Origin: WHSW01 sp963846565
Lineage (GTDB): Bacteria; Actinomycetota; Thermoleophilia; Solirubrobacterales; 70-9
Assembly (NCBI GenBank): GCA_963846565.1
Contig: CAWJWL010000001.1
Span: 310,001 to 374,000 of the forward strand
Length of the DNA stretch: 64,000 bases
Reading direction: 5' to 3'
The notes below the pieces were generated by a model, which made no database searches, had not been told where the DNA came from, and worked only from the letters and a program-made list of their open reading frames with translations. The position numbers and the translations under genes are program-made. Shown here in pieces: positions 35,586 to 43,442 of the stretch (positions are counted from its first letter, which is position 1; each line of letters opens with the position of its first letter).

Positions 35586-35695
35586 AGCTTGTCCGGTCCG
35601 CATGAGACAGCGATGAGAAGGGGATGAGACAGGCATGAGCATAAGAGCCTTTCTCATCGAAACCTCACGCTCCTCTCACCGACCGGGCCTACCTT
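35586..35695. promoter_or_regulatory. divergent promoter with seven half-sites at 11-bp spacing
   Basis: ATGAGA occurs at 35602, 35613 and 35624, and ATGAGC at 35635. On the other orientation TCTCAT is at 35652, CCTCAC at 35663 and TCTCAC at 35674. All spacings are exactly 11 bp. A -10-like TACCTT starts at 35690, 38 nt from TCTCAT. On the minus strand CAAGCT (35591-35586) lies at the same 38-nt offset from the first of the last three sites. This suggests that one regulator drives the LPXTG gene and its own two-component operon. Confidence 0.6.
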
Positions 35696-35737
35696 GCACC
35701 ACGTCAGTTCTCCGCGATCTACAGGGAGAAAGGTTCC

Positions 35738-36181
35738 TTGCGAGTCACCAACCTCATCAAGACGAAGCTCGCCGGCACAATGGTCGTTGCGCTCTGCCTG
35801 ACCGTCGCGGCTCCGTCGTTGGCGGGAGCCCAGCAGATCGATCCGACAACGAGCCAGTACGCCGACGAGTTGACCCAGATCGAAACCGGGACGGACATCT
35901 GTCTCGACAACGACAGCGGCTCCGGCTCCGGTGACGGCTCCGGCACCGGTACCGACGGTGCCGGCTCCGGCTCGCTCGAGGAGTGTGTCGAGGCTCCGCC
36001 GTCGACCGTCAGCACCAGTGGCCCCGGTGATCCGGGCAGCCCCTCTGGGCTCGGTGGGCGTGTCGGTCCTCTGCCCTTCACCGGTTTCGACGTGATCGCG
36101 ATGGCCGCGGTCGCCCTCGCTGTCGCAGGCCTTGGCTTGGCGCTCCAGCGAGCGGTTTCCCGCCAGCCTTCCGACACCTAG
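35738..36181 (+). CDS. LPXTG-type cell-wall-anchored surface protein
   Basis: This 147-residue protein starts at TTG, with AGGGAGAAAGG just upstream. It has a signal peptide (1-31, ending LAGA). The mature stalk is Ser/Gly-rich and short, with two cysteines (55, 83). The sorting signal LPFTG is at 112-116, followed by a hydrophobic helix and basic tail (QRAVSRQPSDT). It should be linked to the wall by a sortase; the only one in this window is at 2390-3127. Expression probably depends on the half-site array upstream. Confidence 0.78.
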   Translation: MRVTNLIKTKLAGTMVVALCLTVAAPSLAGAQQIDPTTSQYADELTQIETGTDICLDNDSGSGSGDGSGTGTDGAGSGSLEECVEAPPSTVSTSGPGDPGSPSGLGGRVGPLPFTGFDVIAMAAVALAVAGLGLALQRAVSRQPSDT

Positions 36182-36198
36182 AGCACTCGAAGCTCACT

Positions 36199-36257
36199 TC
36201 GGCGTAGGGGACGCCGAGACTCGCCGCCCTGAAGGGATTAGTTCGGGGCGGCGAGTC
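36199..36257. terminator. bidirectional terminator hairpins
   Basis: TCGGCGT-AGGGG-ACGCCGA (36199-36217) is followed by a perfect 12-bp inverted repeat GACTCGCCGCCC/GGGCGGCGAGTC (36218-36229 and 36246-36257). They lie between the convergent LPXTG and nfo genes. The second hairpin includes the nfo stop codon. Confidence 0.6.
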
Positions 36258-37098
36258 CTTGTTGACGAAGCCGCTTCGCCAGGCGCACGTCCCTGCGCTC
36301 CGTCGCGCCGCCGTCGACGCCTGGGCCCTCGAGCAGCGCCGGCAGCCGCTCGAATCTCGGTTCCCCGAGAAAGGCTGCGAGGCCCGCGCGCCCGAGCTCG
36401 CCCTTTCCGAACGGCGCGTGCCGATCGCGGTTGCCACCCAGCGGGATCAACGAGTCGTTGACGTGGAGGCAGGCGAGCCGGTCGGGACCGACGATCGAGT
36501 CGAACTCGTCGATGACAGCCGCGACCCCATCGGCGTCGCGGATGTCGTAGCCCGAGGCGAGCAGGTGGCAGCAGTCGAGGCAGACTCCGACGCGCTTGTC
36601 GCCGTCGAGCAGCTCGACGAGCTCGGCAAGCTCTGCGAAGTTCCGGCCCAACGGCCCTTCGGTGCCGGCGGTGTTCTCGAGCAGCACGGGGCAGGACTCC
36701 GAGTCGCCGAGCGCTCGCGCGATCGCCTTCGCGGCCCGCTTGGTCGAGGCGCGGTGCGGCTCGCCCTTGCGTGCGCCGGCGTGGAGGACGACGCCGCCGG
36801 CGCCGATCCCGTCGCCGACCCGGAGCGCCTGCGTGAGCGAGGCGATCGACTTCGACCGCGTCTCCTTCTCCTTGCTCGCGCAGTTGATCAGGTAGACGGC
36901 GTGGATCACGACCGACTCGATGCGCGAGCCGTCCACCGCCGCCCGGAATTCGGCGAAGTCATCCTCGCTGTAAGCGGTCGGCCGCCACATCCGCGGGCTC
37001 TGGTTGAAGACCTGGATCGCGTCGCACTCGCGCTCGACGCCCCGCTCGACAGCCGTGTGCAGCCCTCCGGCTGTGGAAACGTGAGCTCCGATCAACAC
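36238..37098 (-). CDS. nfo: endonuclease IV (AP endonuclease)
   Basis: This 286-residue protein starts at GTG 37098 (LIGAHVSTAGGLHTAVERG). It cleaves 5' to abasic sites in base excision repair using three zinc ions. Zinc-ligand motifs are present: IHAVYLIN, VLLENTAGT, CLDCCHLLASGYD and HVNDSLIPLGGNRDRH. An in-frame upstream extension lacks similarity and was dropped. The gene is divergent from gltX. Confidence 0.93.
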   Translation of the reverse strand: MLIGAHVSTAGGLHTAVERGVERECDAIQVFNQSPRMWRPTAYSEDDFAEFRAAVDGSRIESVVIHAVYLINCASKEKETRSKSIASLTQALRVGDGIGAGGVVLHAGARKGEPHRASTKRAAKAIARALGDSESCPVLLENTAGTEGPLGRNFAELAELVELLDGDKRVGVCLDCCHLLASGYDIRDADGVAAVIDEFDSIVGPDRLACLHVNDSLIPLGGNRDRHAPFGKGELGRAGLAAFLGEPRFERLPALLEGPGVDGGATERRDVRLAKRLRQQGLAAPN

Positions 37099-37267
37099 GG
37101 CGGCCCAGATTACGGTTGCAGGCGCTTCGGCGCCTGGAGTACGTGTTCCTGGCCGAGACGACGGACCGCGAGTCCGGCGAGCAACCCTGGACGGTCGGTC
37201 GCCACCGGCCGCCTGAAGGCCTGCCGCTTGGCGGGCGCGCTGTGGAAACATGCGCGCCGGTCAGCAC

Positions 37268-38660
37268 ATGAGCTCCGAGCCCGCCAGAGTCCGCTTCGCA
37301 CCCTCGCCAACCGGTGCCCTCCACATCGGGGGCGCGCGGACGGCGCTCTACAACTGGCTCGTCGCCCGTGGCTCGGGCGGGACCCTGGTACTCCGGATCG
37401 AGGACACGGACCGCGAGCGCTCGACGCCGGAGAACGTCGCGCAGATCCTGGACGCGCTCCGCTGGCTCGAGCTCGACTGGGACGAGGGGCCGTTGAGCCA
37501 GGCCGAGCGCTCGGGTCGACACCGCCGGCGCATCGACGAGCTGGTCGAGGCCGGCCGTGCCTATCCGGACCCGGCGACCGGGGAGGAGGTACGGGCGTGG
37601 AAGCAGGCCAACGGCAACCGCGGCTATCGCGGTGAGGCGCGCCCGGGGGAGGGGGCGGCGATCCGCCTGCGGGTCCCCGACGAGGGCGAGACCGTGGTCG
37701 AGGACCTGATCCGCGGCCCGGTGACGTTCGAGAACAGGCTCACCGACGACCTCGTGATCGCCCGCGGCGACGGGACGCCGCTCTACAACTTCGCTGTCGC
37801 CGTCGACGACGCCGAGATGGGGATCACCGACGTCGTCCGCGGCGACGATCACCTCTCGAACACGCCGAAGCAGCTGCTCGTGCTCGCCGCGCTCGGGTTC
37901 GCTGCCGCCGCGCTACGCGCACCTGCCGCTGCTCCACGGGCCCGACGGCAAGAAGCTCTCGAAGCGACACGGCGCGGCTTCGGTCCAGGAGCTGCGCGAC
38001 GCGGGCTACCTGCCGGCGGCGGTCCGCAACTACCTGGCGCTGCTCGGCTGGGGCACCGACGACGACACGACCATCCTCGCCACCGACGAGCTGGTCGAGC
38101 GCTTCGCGATCGAGGACGTCGGCCGCGCCTCGGCGATCTTCGACGAGCAGAAGCTCCGCTGGCTCAACGGGCGCTTCATGCGCGAGGCGCCTCTGCCCGC
38201 GTACGTCGAGGCGGTCGCCACCGAGCTCGAGCGCAGCGGCCACGCTGACGCTGCCGCCGATCGCGAGCAGCTCACGGCCGCCTGCGCGATCGCGCAGGAG
38301 AAGGCGCAGACGCTCGGGGAGGTCTGGCCGCTGATCGCGTTCGCGTTCGCGCCGCCCGTCGAGGACGAGAAGGCGTGGTCGAAGGTGATGAAGCCGGACG
38401 CCGCGCCGCGGCTCGAGGCGGTCCTCGCGGCCCTGACGGACGTCGACGAGACGAGCTTCGACGCGAACACGCTCGAGCGCGTGCTCGAGCCGCTCGTCGC
38501 CGAGCTCGGCGTCAAGGCGCGCGAGGTCTACCAGCCGATCCGGGTGGCCATCACCGGGACCACGGTCTCCCCGGGCATCTTCGAGACGCTCGCGGTACTG
38601 GGCAAAACGGGCGCGATCGAGCGCATCGAGACGGCGCTCGCACGCCTGCGCGACGCCTAG
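37268..38660 (+). CDS. gltX: glutamyl-tRNA synthetase (frameshifted as sequenced)
   Basis: This class I synthetase charges tRNA-Glu. The HIGH-type motif is in APSPTGALHIGGARTALYNW and the KMSKS-type motif is KKLSKRHG. The frame changes near 37903 (GGGTTCGCTGCC): removing T37903 restores the family sequence (GFAPPRYAHLPLLHG) and gives about 463 residues, the normal length. The C-terminal anticodon-binding domain is intact in the second frame. Because this enzyme is normally essential, the shift is most likely a sequencing error. ATG 37250 is an alternative start. Confidence 0.9.
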
Positions 38661-38766
38661 ACGCTCACCCATCGCTAAACCGACGGCCCTTCGCTGCCGA
38701 TCAAGAGCGTGAGCACACACCCACGCCACGGCATGGCGGCAACGGAACACGCATGAGAGCGAGACG

Positions 38767-39810
38767 ATGAGCGCGACGAACCCGAGCGGGTCCCGTCCCG
38801 GCGGCGCCGGTGGGCGCCGACTCGCCGATGCCTTCGATGCGGTCTCCGATCTCCCGGTCCTGGCGGAGGCGCGGCGGAGGCTGATCGACGCGTGCGCGCG
38901 CGAGAGCGCCTCGACCGGCGACGTCTCCGATGCGATCGAGTCCGATGCGGTGCTTGCGGTGGCGGTCATGCGCGCCGCCAACAACGGCGTCGGCCCGGCG
39001 GGCCGCGCCGGCGGCACGCGCGACGCCGTCGAAGAGCTGAGCCCGGAGGGGATCAGCTCGATCGCTTCCGATCTTCCGACCTACGACCTCCTCGACTCCC
39101 CGGCGGCGCTGAGCGCACGCCAGGAGCGCTTCCGCCGCCATGCGGTCTCGGTGCGCCGGGCTACGGAGCGGGTGGGCGAGCTCGCCCGGCTCCCGAACCC
39201 GGACGAGCTCGCGGTCGCGGCCCTCCTTCACGACATCGGCCGGCTGGTGATGATCGAGCTCTACGGCAGCGAACTGGACGTGACCCGGGGAGCGCAGACT
39301 CCCGACGAGCGCGTCCGCGCGGAGCGGCGCGAGTTCGGGATCGACCACGCCCTCGTCGGCGCGGTGCTGATCCGGCGCTGGGGCCTGCGGCCTGCGATCG
39401 CGGCGGCGGTCGAGCGCCACCACGCGCCCGACGCCACCGGCCACGCGGCGGCGATCCGGCTCGGCGACCTCATCGCCCACCAGGTCGCCGGCGACCCGGT
39501 CGCGCCCGATGCCCTCCGCGAGGCCGCGGCGCCGCTGGCGCTCGGCGACGACGTTCTCAGCACGCTTCTCTACGAGTTCCCGCACGCGGGCGCGCGCCGC
39601 CGCCGTTCGAGCGAGCCCTGCCCGCTCTCGATGCGGGAGATCGACGCCCTGCGCGGCCTCGCCGAAGGCAAGGTCTACAAGCAGATCGCCCAGGAGCTCT
39701 CGCTCTCCGTCAGCACCGTCCGCACCCACCTCCACAACGTCTACCGCAAGATCGGCGCTGTCGATCGAGCGCAGGCTGTCCTCATCGCGCGCGACCGCGG
39801 CTGGCTCTGA
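38767..39810 (+). CDS. HD/HDOD-like domain protein with C-terminal LuxR HTH
   Basis: This 347-residue protein has a helical N-terminus resembling HDOD sensors (SDAIESDAVLAVAVMRAANN). An HD motif follows (AALLHDIGRLVMIELYG, then FGIDHALVGAVLIRRWGL and ERHHAPD), then a LuxR HTH (about 275-345: LSMREIDALRGLAEGKVYKQ). The HD residues look intact but the GYP part is missing, so it is not an HD-GYP enzyme. It may sense a nucleotide and bind DNA. This architecture is uncommon. Confidence 0.75.
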   Translation: MSATNPSGSRPGGAGGRRLADAFDAVSDLPVLAEARRRLIDACARESASTGDVSDAIESDAVLAVAVMRAANNGVGPAGRAGGTRDAVEELSPEGISSIASDLPTYDLLDSPAALSARQERFRRHAVSVRRATERVGELARLPNPDELAVAALLHDIGRLVMIELYGSELDVTRGAQTPDERVRAERREFGIDHALVGAVLIRRWGLRPAIAAAVERHHAPDATGHAAAIRLGDLIAHQVAGDPVAPDALREAAAPLALGDDVLSTLLYEFPHAGARRRRSSEPCPLSMREIDALRGLAEGKVYKQIAQELSLSVSTVRTHLHNVYRKIGAVDRAQAVLIARDRGWL

Positions 39811-39817
39811 ACAAATC

Positions 39818-39858
39818 GCGCCACGACCTCGCTTCGCCCTCGGGGCGTGCGCGGGGCT
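39818..39858. repeat. dispersed intergenic repeat, copy 2
   Basis: CTCGCTTCGCCCTCGGGGCG followed by TGCGCGGGGC lies between convergent gene ends. It resembles the copies at 15787 and 57607. GCCC/GGGC can pair, so it may act in termination. Confidence 0.35.
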
Positions 39859-40471
39859 ACTCGATGAGGCTGGATCGAAGTCCGATCGCCACCGCGTGGG
39901 CGCGATCGCGCGCGTCGAGGCGGGCGAGCATTCCCTTGGTGTGGGTGCGGATCGTCTCCGTGGTGACGCCGAGGCGCTCGGCGACCTCGGAGGTCGAACG
40001 GCCGTCGGCGTAGTGCTGGAGTGTCTGGCGCTGGCGCCGGGTGAGCACCGGGCCGCCGTTCGACTTCGCATCGGGATCGACGAAGGGCTCGAATGCGGCG
40101 GCCGAGTCGATCGCCGCGGAGAGCGACTCCGGTGGCGAGCTCTTGAGCACGTAAGCGGTGGCGCCGGCGTCGATCGCCTCGGCGGCGGCGTGGGGTTCGG
40201 CTCGCGCCCCGTGGGCGACGATCCCCAGTCCGGGCTTCGCCTTGCGGAGGGCTCGGACCGCCCTGACGCCGAGTACTCGCGGGCCGCCCGAGCGGGGCGC
40301 GATCTCGATCACGGCCACGTCGAACTCGCCCAGCGATGTCATCAGGGCGAGCGCGGCCCTGCCGTCGGCGGCCTCCTCAACCTCGTAGGTCTCCGCGATC
40401 AGACGGCGAATGCCGAGCCTGACCGTGGGCTGGCCATCGATGACCAGGCAGCGTCGTTTGTCTTTCTCCAT
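39857..40471 (-). CDS. NarL-type regulator with non-phosphorylatable receiver
   Basis: This 204-residue protein starts at ATG 40471. The receiver fold is clear (LVIDGQPTVRLGIRRLI ... ATAYVLKSSPPESLSAAI). However, the acidic pair is reduced to Asp12-Gly13, and the phosphoacceptor position holds Glu56 (AVIEIAPRSGG). The signalling lysine in VLKSS remains. The LuxR HTH is LTRRQRQTLQHYADGRSTSE with TETIRTHTKGMLARLD. Glu can mimic a phosphorylated Asp, so it may be constitutively active or controlled by partners. No kinase is adjacent. Confidence 0.82.
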   Translation of the reverse strand: MEKDKRRCLVIDGQPTVRLGIRRLIAETYEVEEAADGRAALALMTSLGEFDVAVIEIAPRSGGPRVLGVRAVRALRKAKPGLGIVAHGARAEPHAAAEAIDAGATAYVLKSSPPESLSAAIDSAAAFEPFVDPDAKSNGGPVLTRRQRQTLQHYADGRSTSEVAERLGVTTETIRTHTKGMLARLDARDRAHAVAIGLRSSLIE

Positions 40472-40646
40472 GCCCCGTGCCCCGGGCTGCAACCATCCGA
40501 GGCGCTCTCTCGCTTGACCACTCCGACGCCGATGCGGTGCACCGGCGGGCATCGCCATCCTAGCTGCGGCGCTCGCAGCGGGTTGCCGTGTCCCCTGCTA
40601 GGAGCGACGTTTTCTTTGCGAGCATCCGCTACAACCTGCGATCACG

Positions 40647-41045
40647 GTGATCTCCGTCACTTCTAAGTCCCGTTATGCGGTCGTCGCCCTTGCGGAGCTC
40701 GCCGTCTCAGGCGACCGCCCGGTGCCGATCGCGCAGATCGCCGAACGCCGCGACATGCCGGTCCAGTTCCTCGAGCAGCTCTTCTCGACCCTGCGCCGCG
40801 ACGGCCTGCTGCTGAGTCAGCGCGGGGTCAAGGGCGGCTACACGCTCGCCCGTCCGCCCGAGGACATCACGGTGCTCGAGGTCGTCCAGGCGCTCGACGG
40901 CCGCGTCGGCGAGGAGGCCCGCGAGGCCGGCGGCATCTGGAAGGAAGGCGTCGAGTCGATGCGCGACGTCTTCAGCCGCACGACGATCGCCGAAATCGCC
41001 CGCCGCGAGGCCGAGGAGGCCGGCGCGGGGATGTACCACATCTAG
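40647..41045 (+). CDS. Rrf2-family transcriptional regulator
   Basis: This 132-residue protein starts at GTG 40647. The winged helix is clear (TSKSRYAVVALAELA ... IAERRDMPVQFLEQLFSTL, RGVKGGYTLARPPEDITV). It has no cysteines, so it is not an iron-sulfur IscR/NsrR sensor. The last codons (GMYHI, stop) lie in a 23-bp sequence repeated at 42787, the apparent attachment site of a small integrated element that leaves this gene's coding sequence complete. Confidence 0.88.
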   Translation: MISVTSKSRYAVVALAELAVSGDRPVPIAQIAERRDMPVQFLEQLFSTLRRDGLLLSQRGVKGGYTLARPPEDITVLEVVQALDGRVGEEAREAGGIWKEGVESMRDVFSRTTIAEIARREAEEAGAGMYHI

Positions 41046-41047
41046 CG
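41025..41047 (+). repeat. attachment-site repeat, left (attL)
   Basis: GCGGGGATGTACCACATCTA followed by GCG, matching the right copy at 42787-42809 in 22 of 23 bases. It spans the Rrf2 stop codon. Such 3'-end targets let an element integrate without breaking its host gene. Confidence 0.65.
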
Positions 41048-41236
41048 ATAGGCCCCTTTCGGCGTTGTTCAAGCGGTTTGCGCCACTTGTGCGCCAGTGG
41101 GTGCGCCAGTCAGACGCGATCCGTGCTGGGTTCGGTGTCGCCTTGGGTGGTCGCCGACGCCCTGGCTCCCTGCGCAATCTCTGCGAGCGGCGCAAGTGGG
41201 CCGCTGAGGCCCCCCGGGCCGCTTTGCCACGACCTG

Positions 41237-41695
41237 ATGAGAGTCGCTCTCCAGATTCCCGGATCGACCGTGAGTTCGCCCGAGCGCGTAACGAGCTCGC
41301 TCAGCGATGGCGTCGTGGCGACATACGAGTTGGTCGATCTCGACCAGGTACATGCGTCTAAGTGGGTCGAGCGCTCGCACGTTGACGCGATCGAAGGTCG
41401 GTTCCGACCGATCAACGGGAGCCAGCCCGGCCGGCTCGTTCAGATTCGCGGACGCACCGACGCGGGCCATCCCCACCCGTCCGTTCTCGTCCGTTCGGCG
41501 CGCCCCGAAGAGGGTCGAGGCCTAACCGCGCTGCGCGCCGGACAGGCCGGAAGCGTGTGCGGCGGCCGTGAGCAAACGTCCGCCGGCGGAGCCGTGCCCC
41601 ATGGTCGCCCGCCCGTCAGTTGGTCGGAGTCGTCACGCAGACGGTCTCCAGCGATGTGTTCTGCGGCGCTTGACCGACGATCCCAACGTCGGTGA
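41237..41695 (+). CDS. possible hypothetical protein in integrated element
   Basis: A 152-codon frame begins MRVALQIPGSTVSSPERVTS and stays moderately GC3-rich to about 41480. It then becomes less protein-like and overlaps the antisense secreted-protein gene. No ribosome-binding site is clear and no family is recognised. It may be a remnant or non-coding. Confidence 0.25.
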   Translation: MRVALQIPGSTVSSPERVTSSLSDGVVATYELVDLDQVHASKWVERSHVDAIEGRFRPINGSQPGRLVQIRGRTDAGHPHPSVLVRSARPEEGRGLTALRAGQAGSVCGGREQTSAGGAVPHGRPPVSWSESSRRRSPAMCSAALDRRSQRR

Positions 41696-42140
41696 GGGCG
41701 TAGGAGTAGAGCGTACCGTCGTCAAAGAAGGTCTCGTCCGTCCAGAAGGACTCGCCTTCATCGACATTCGGGATGTCGTGGGTTTGCGCCAACTCCATGG
41801 CCTCGCCAAGCGATGGGATCCGCAGATCGAGATTCGCGCAGTGCAAAAGTGCTGTGGGCCACGTGCGGTGTTGGTTCTCGGCCCTGACGCAAAGCTGGCC
41901 GAGCCGGACTGTCGACACGCACGTATCGACGCCGCTTTGGTCCGCGATGTCGACCCCCGTCAGCCCGTCGTTCTGGACATCGGCGGTCCTTACGTCGGCG
42001 TTCTTGAGGTCAACGCTTCGCAGCGAGTTGTCGATCACGTCGGAGCTGCCGATCGTGTCCGCGGCGTAGGCGGCTCCTCCGCCGACGACCAAGACGACGG
42101 CGAGCGTCGACATCACGTTGGCGTACGTCAGGTTGCGCAT
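41616..42140 (-). CDS. secreted protein with pentapeptide-like N-terminal region
   Basis: This 174-residue protein starts at ATG 42140 behind a strong GGGGAAGGGG. It has a signal peptide (about 1-27, ending AAYA). Residues 30-72 show spaced D/L/V repeats (SSDVIDNSLRSVDLKNADV), common in secreted Solirubrobacterales-type proteins. The C-terminal part (CANLDLRIPSLGEAMELAQT, then SFWTDE) has the look of a lectin-like or adhesin fold, with cysteines at 74, 84, 101 and 168. It is cargo of the integrated element. The function is unknown. Confidence 0.65.
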   Translation of the reverse strand: MRNLTYANVMSTLAVVLVVGGGAAYAADTIGSSDVIDNSLRSVDLKNADVRTADVQNDGLTGVDIADQSGVDTCVSTVRLGQLCVRAENQHRTWPTALLHCANLDLRIPSLGEAMELAQTHDIPNVDEGESFWTDETFFDDGTLYSYALTDVGIVGQAPQNTSLETVCVTTPTN

Positions 42141-42251
42141 GGGTCCCCTTCCCCTCTGTTGTTGCAGCGTTCCCACTCTCCCGCACGGACCGGGCGAAAG
42201 CAAATCGGCGACCGCCGCGCCGCAACGGCAGGAGCCCGGTACAAGCCGGTC

Positions 42252-42608
42252 ATGGACTGCGATCAGATCCTGCAGACGGTCACGGCGGCCGGAGCTCTCG
42301 GAGCGCTTGGTCTGGCCGTCTGGAACACCCGCAAGACGCTCGAGGCGAGCGAAACGCCTCATCTCATCCCCGAGGTATCTGGGCTGCCCACCTGGCGCAT
42401 CGAGTGGCTGCAGCGCGACGACGTCGATCGACTCGACCTTGCTCTGCGGAACGTCGGTCCGCGGACCCGCGATGAATGGGCGACGTCCAGCTTGTCTGCG
42501 CCGGCAAGCAGATTGTCGATTCCGCAGGCGGGGAGATTGCGTTTGCGGCCGGAGAGCGCCGCAGGCTGGAGCTCAAGTCGAACGCGGGCCGCCGGAAGGT
42601 CCCCATAG
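42252..42608 (+). CDS. small membrane-associated ORF, possibly truncated
   Basis: A 118-codon frame has one hydrophobic helix (about 8-24, LQTVTAAGALGALGLAVWNT), then KTLEASETPHLIPEVSG and LALRNVGPRTRDEW. This resembles small phage-associated proteins with a membrane helix and beta domain. From about residue 78 the sequence becomes Ser/Arg-rich and unlike a protein. This suggests that a deletion joined it to the integrase remnant in another frame. Confidence 0.4.
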   Translation: MDCDQILQTVTAAGALGALGLAVWNTRKTLEASETPHLIPEVSGLPTWRIEWLQRDDVDRLDLALRNVGPRTRDEWATSSLSAPASRLSIPQAGRLRLRPESAAGWSSSRTRAAGRSP

Positions 42609-42754
42609 CCGCGGACCGCTACGGGCACCTGTTCCCGGGCTCCGAGGACGAGGCGGCCGGCCTGCTCGACTCATACCTCGCGGCCCAGCTCGACGGGGTC
42701 GCCGACGCCGCGCGCACCGCCGGCGCCGAAAAACCGTGGGTCCGATCGGGCTAG
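42557..42754 (+). pseudogene. tyrosine recombinase (integrase) C-terminal remnant
   Basis: RLELKSNAGRRKVPIA is the mid-domain strand of actinophage-type integrases. It is fused directly to ADRYGHLFPGSEDEAAGLLD, the terminal part with the catalytic tyrosine (DRYGHL). The HxxR box between them is missing, so the enzyme is dead. It ends 32 bp before the right attachment repeat. Confidence 0.7.
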
Positions 42755-42786
42755 TTCATGCGTGATCGGCCTCGGCCGTGCCTACG

Positions 42787-42809
42787 GCGGGCATGTACCA
42801 CATCTAGCG
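42787..42809 (+). repeat. attachment-site repeat, right (attR)
   Basis: GCGGGCATGTACCACATCTA followed by GCG, with one mismatch to the left copy. It lies 12 bp before the stop of the convergent cupin gene. Confidence 0.65.
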
Positions 42810-42820
42810 GGCCCTCTGGT

Positions 42821-43339
42821 CTAGCCCGAGAGCGGGTGCGAGACCGCCAGGGGAGGACCGAGGACGGCCATGCCTGCCTCCGCCGCCAATGCCCGGAACT
42901 CCTCGTCGCTCGGGGAGGCGAGCTCGGCGAAGCGTTCGAAGAAGGTCTCCATGCCCTCGGAGGCCGGGGTGAAGGTGGCGAGGATGCGGCCGGGCTCCGC
43001 GCCGAGGTTCTGCCAGGTGTGGGCAACGAGGCGCGGGACGAACACGTAGGTCCCGACGGGCGCTTCGTGGACCTCGTCGCCGACCCGGAACCGGAAGTCG
43101 CCCTCGAGCACCATCAGGCCCTCGTCCTCGCTCGCGTGCGTGTGCAGCGGCGGACCATCGCCCGGGGCGGCCACGGTCTCGAGCGACGTGAGCGCGCCGG
43201 CGCTCTGCGCGCCGCGAACGTTGAAGCGGAGCGACCCGCCGACCGGGTTGCGGATTGACGTCCCCTCGCCCGAGCGGCGGACGACGACGCGGGCGAGAGC
43301 TTCGTCGCCGAGTCCCGATTCTTCCGCCGTCGCGGCCAC
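42821..43339 (-). CDS. cupin-domain protein
   Basis: This 172-residue protein starts at GTG. Cupin motif 1 is visible as PPLHTHASEDEGLMVLEGDF, with His/Glu metal ligands. Motif 2 is PRLVAHTWQNLG. The fold resembles quercetin dioxygenase-like cupins, but the substrate cannot be told. It is next to the integrated element and not obviously part of an operon. Confidence 0.82.
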   Translation of the reverse strand: MAATAEESGLGDEALARVVVRRSGEGTSIRNPVGGSLRFNVRGAQSAGALTSLETVAAPGDGPPLHTHASEDEGLMVLEGDFRFRVGDEVHEAPVGTYVFVPRLVAHTWQNLGAEPGRILATFTPASEGMETFFERFAELASPSDEEFRALAAEAGMAVLGPPLAVSHPLSG

Positions 43340-43442
43340 CCGGTGACTGTATCGGCGCTCGGGCGCGGATAGCCCCTGTAGGTTGGGCCTGACTTATGCG
43401 GCGTCCCGGCGTTGATATCTCGCAAACAATGAAGGAGGAACC

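Larger units (their letters stand above)
41048..42786. mobile_element. small decayed integrative element
   Basis: A 1.74-kb insert lies between 23-bp direct repeats. Next to the right repeat is the C-terminal scrap of a tyrosine recombinase, the expected int-att arrangement. It carries one secreted-protein gene and one possibly truncated membrane-protein ORF. The first 190 bases hold nothing recognisable. Codon use is less GC-biased and the region is poorly packed compared with neighbours. It cannot now move by itself. The source could be a satellite or phage-derived element. Confidence 0.6.

Noticed and set aside
41048..41236. Possible N-terminal integrase or phage gene at the left end of the element
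   Set aside because: Frames here show no recombinase or HTH motif and mixed codon use; no gene can be supported.
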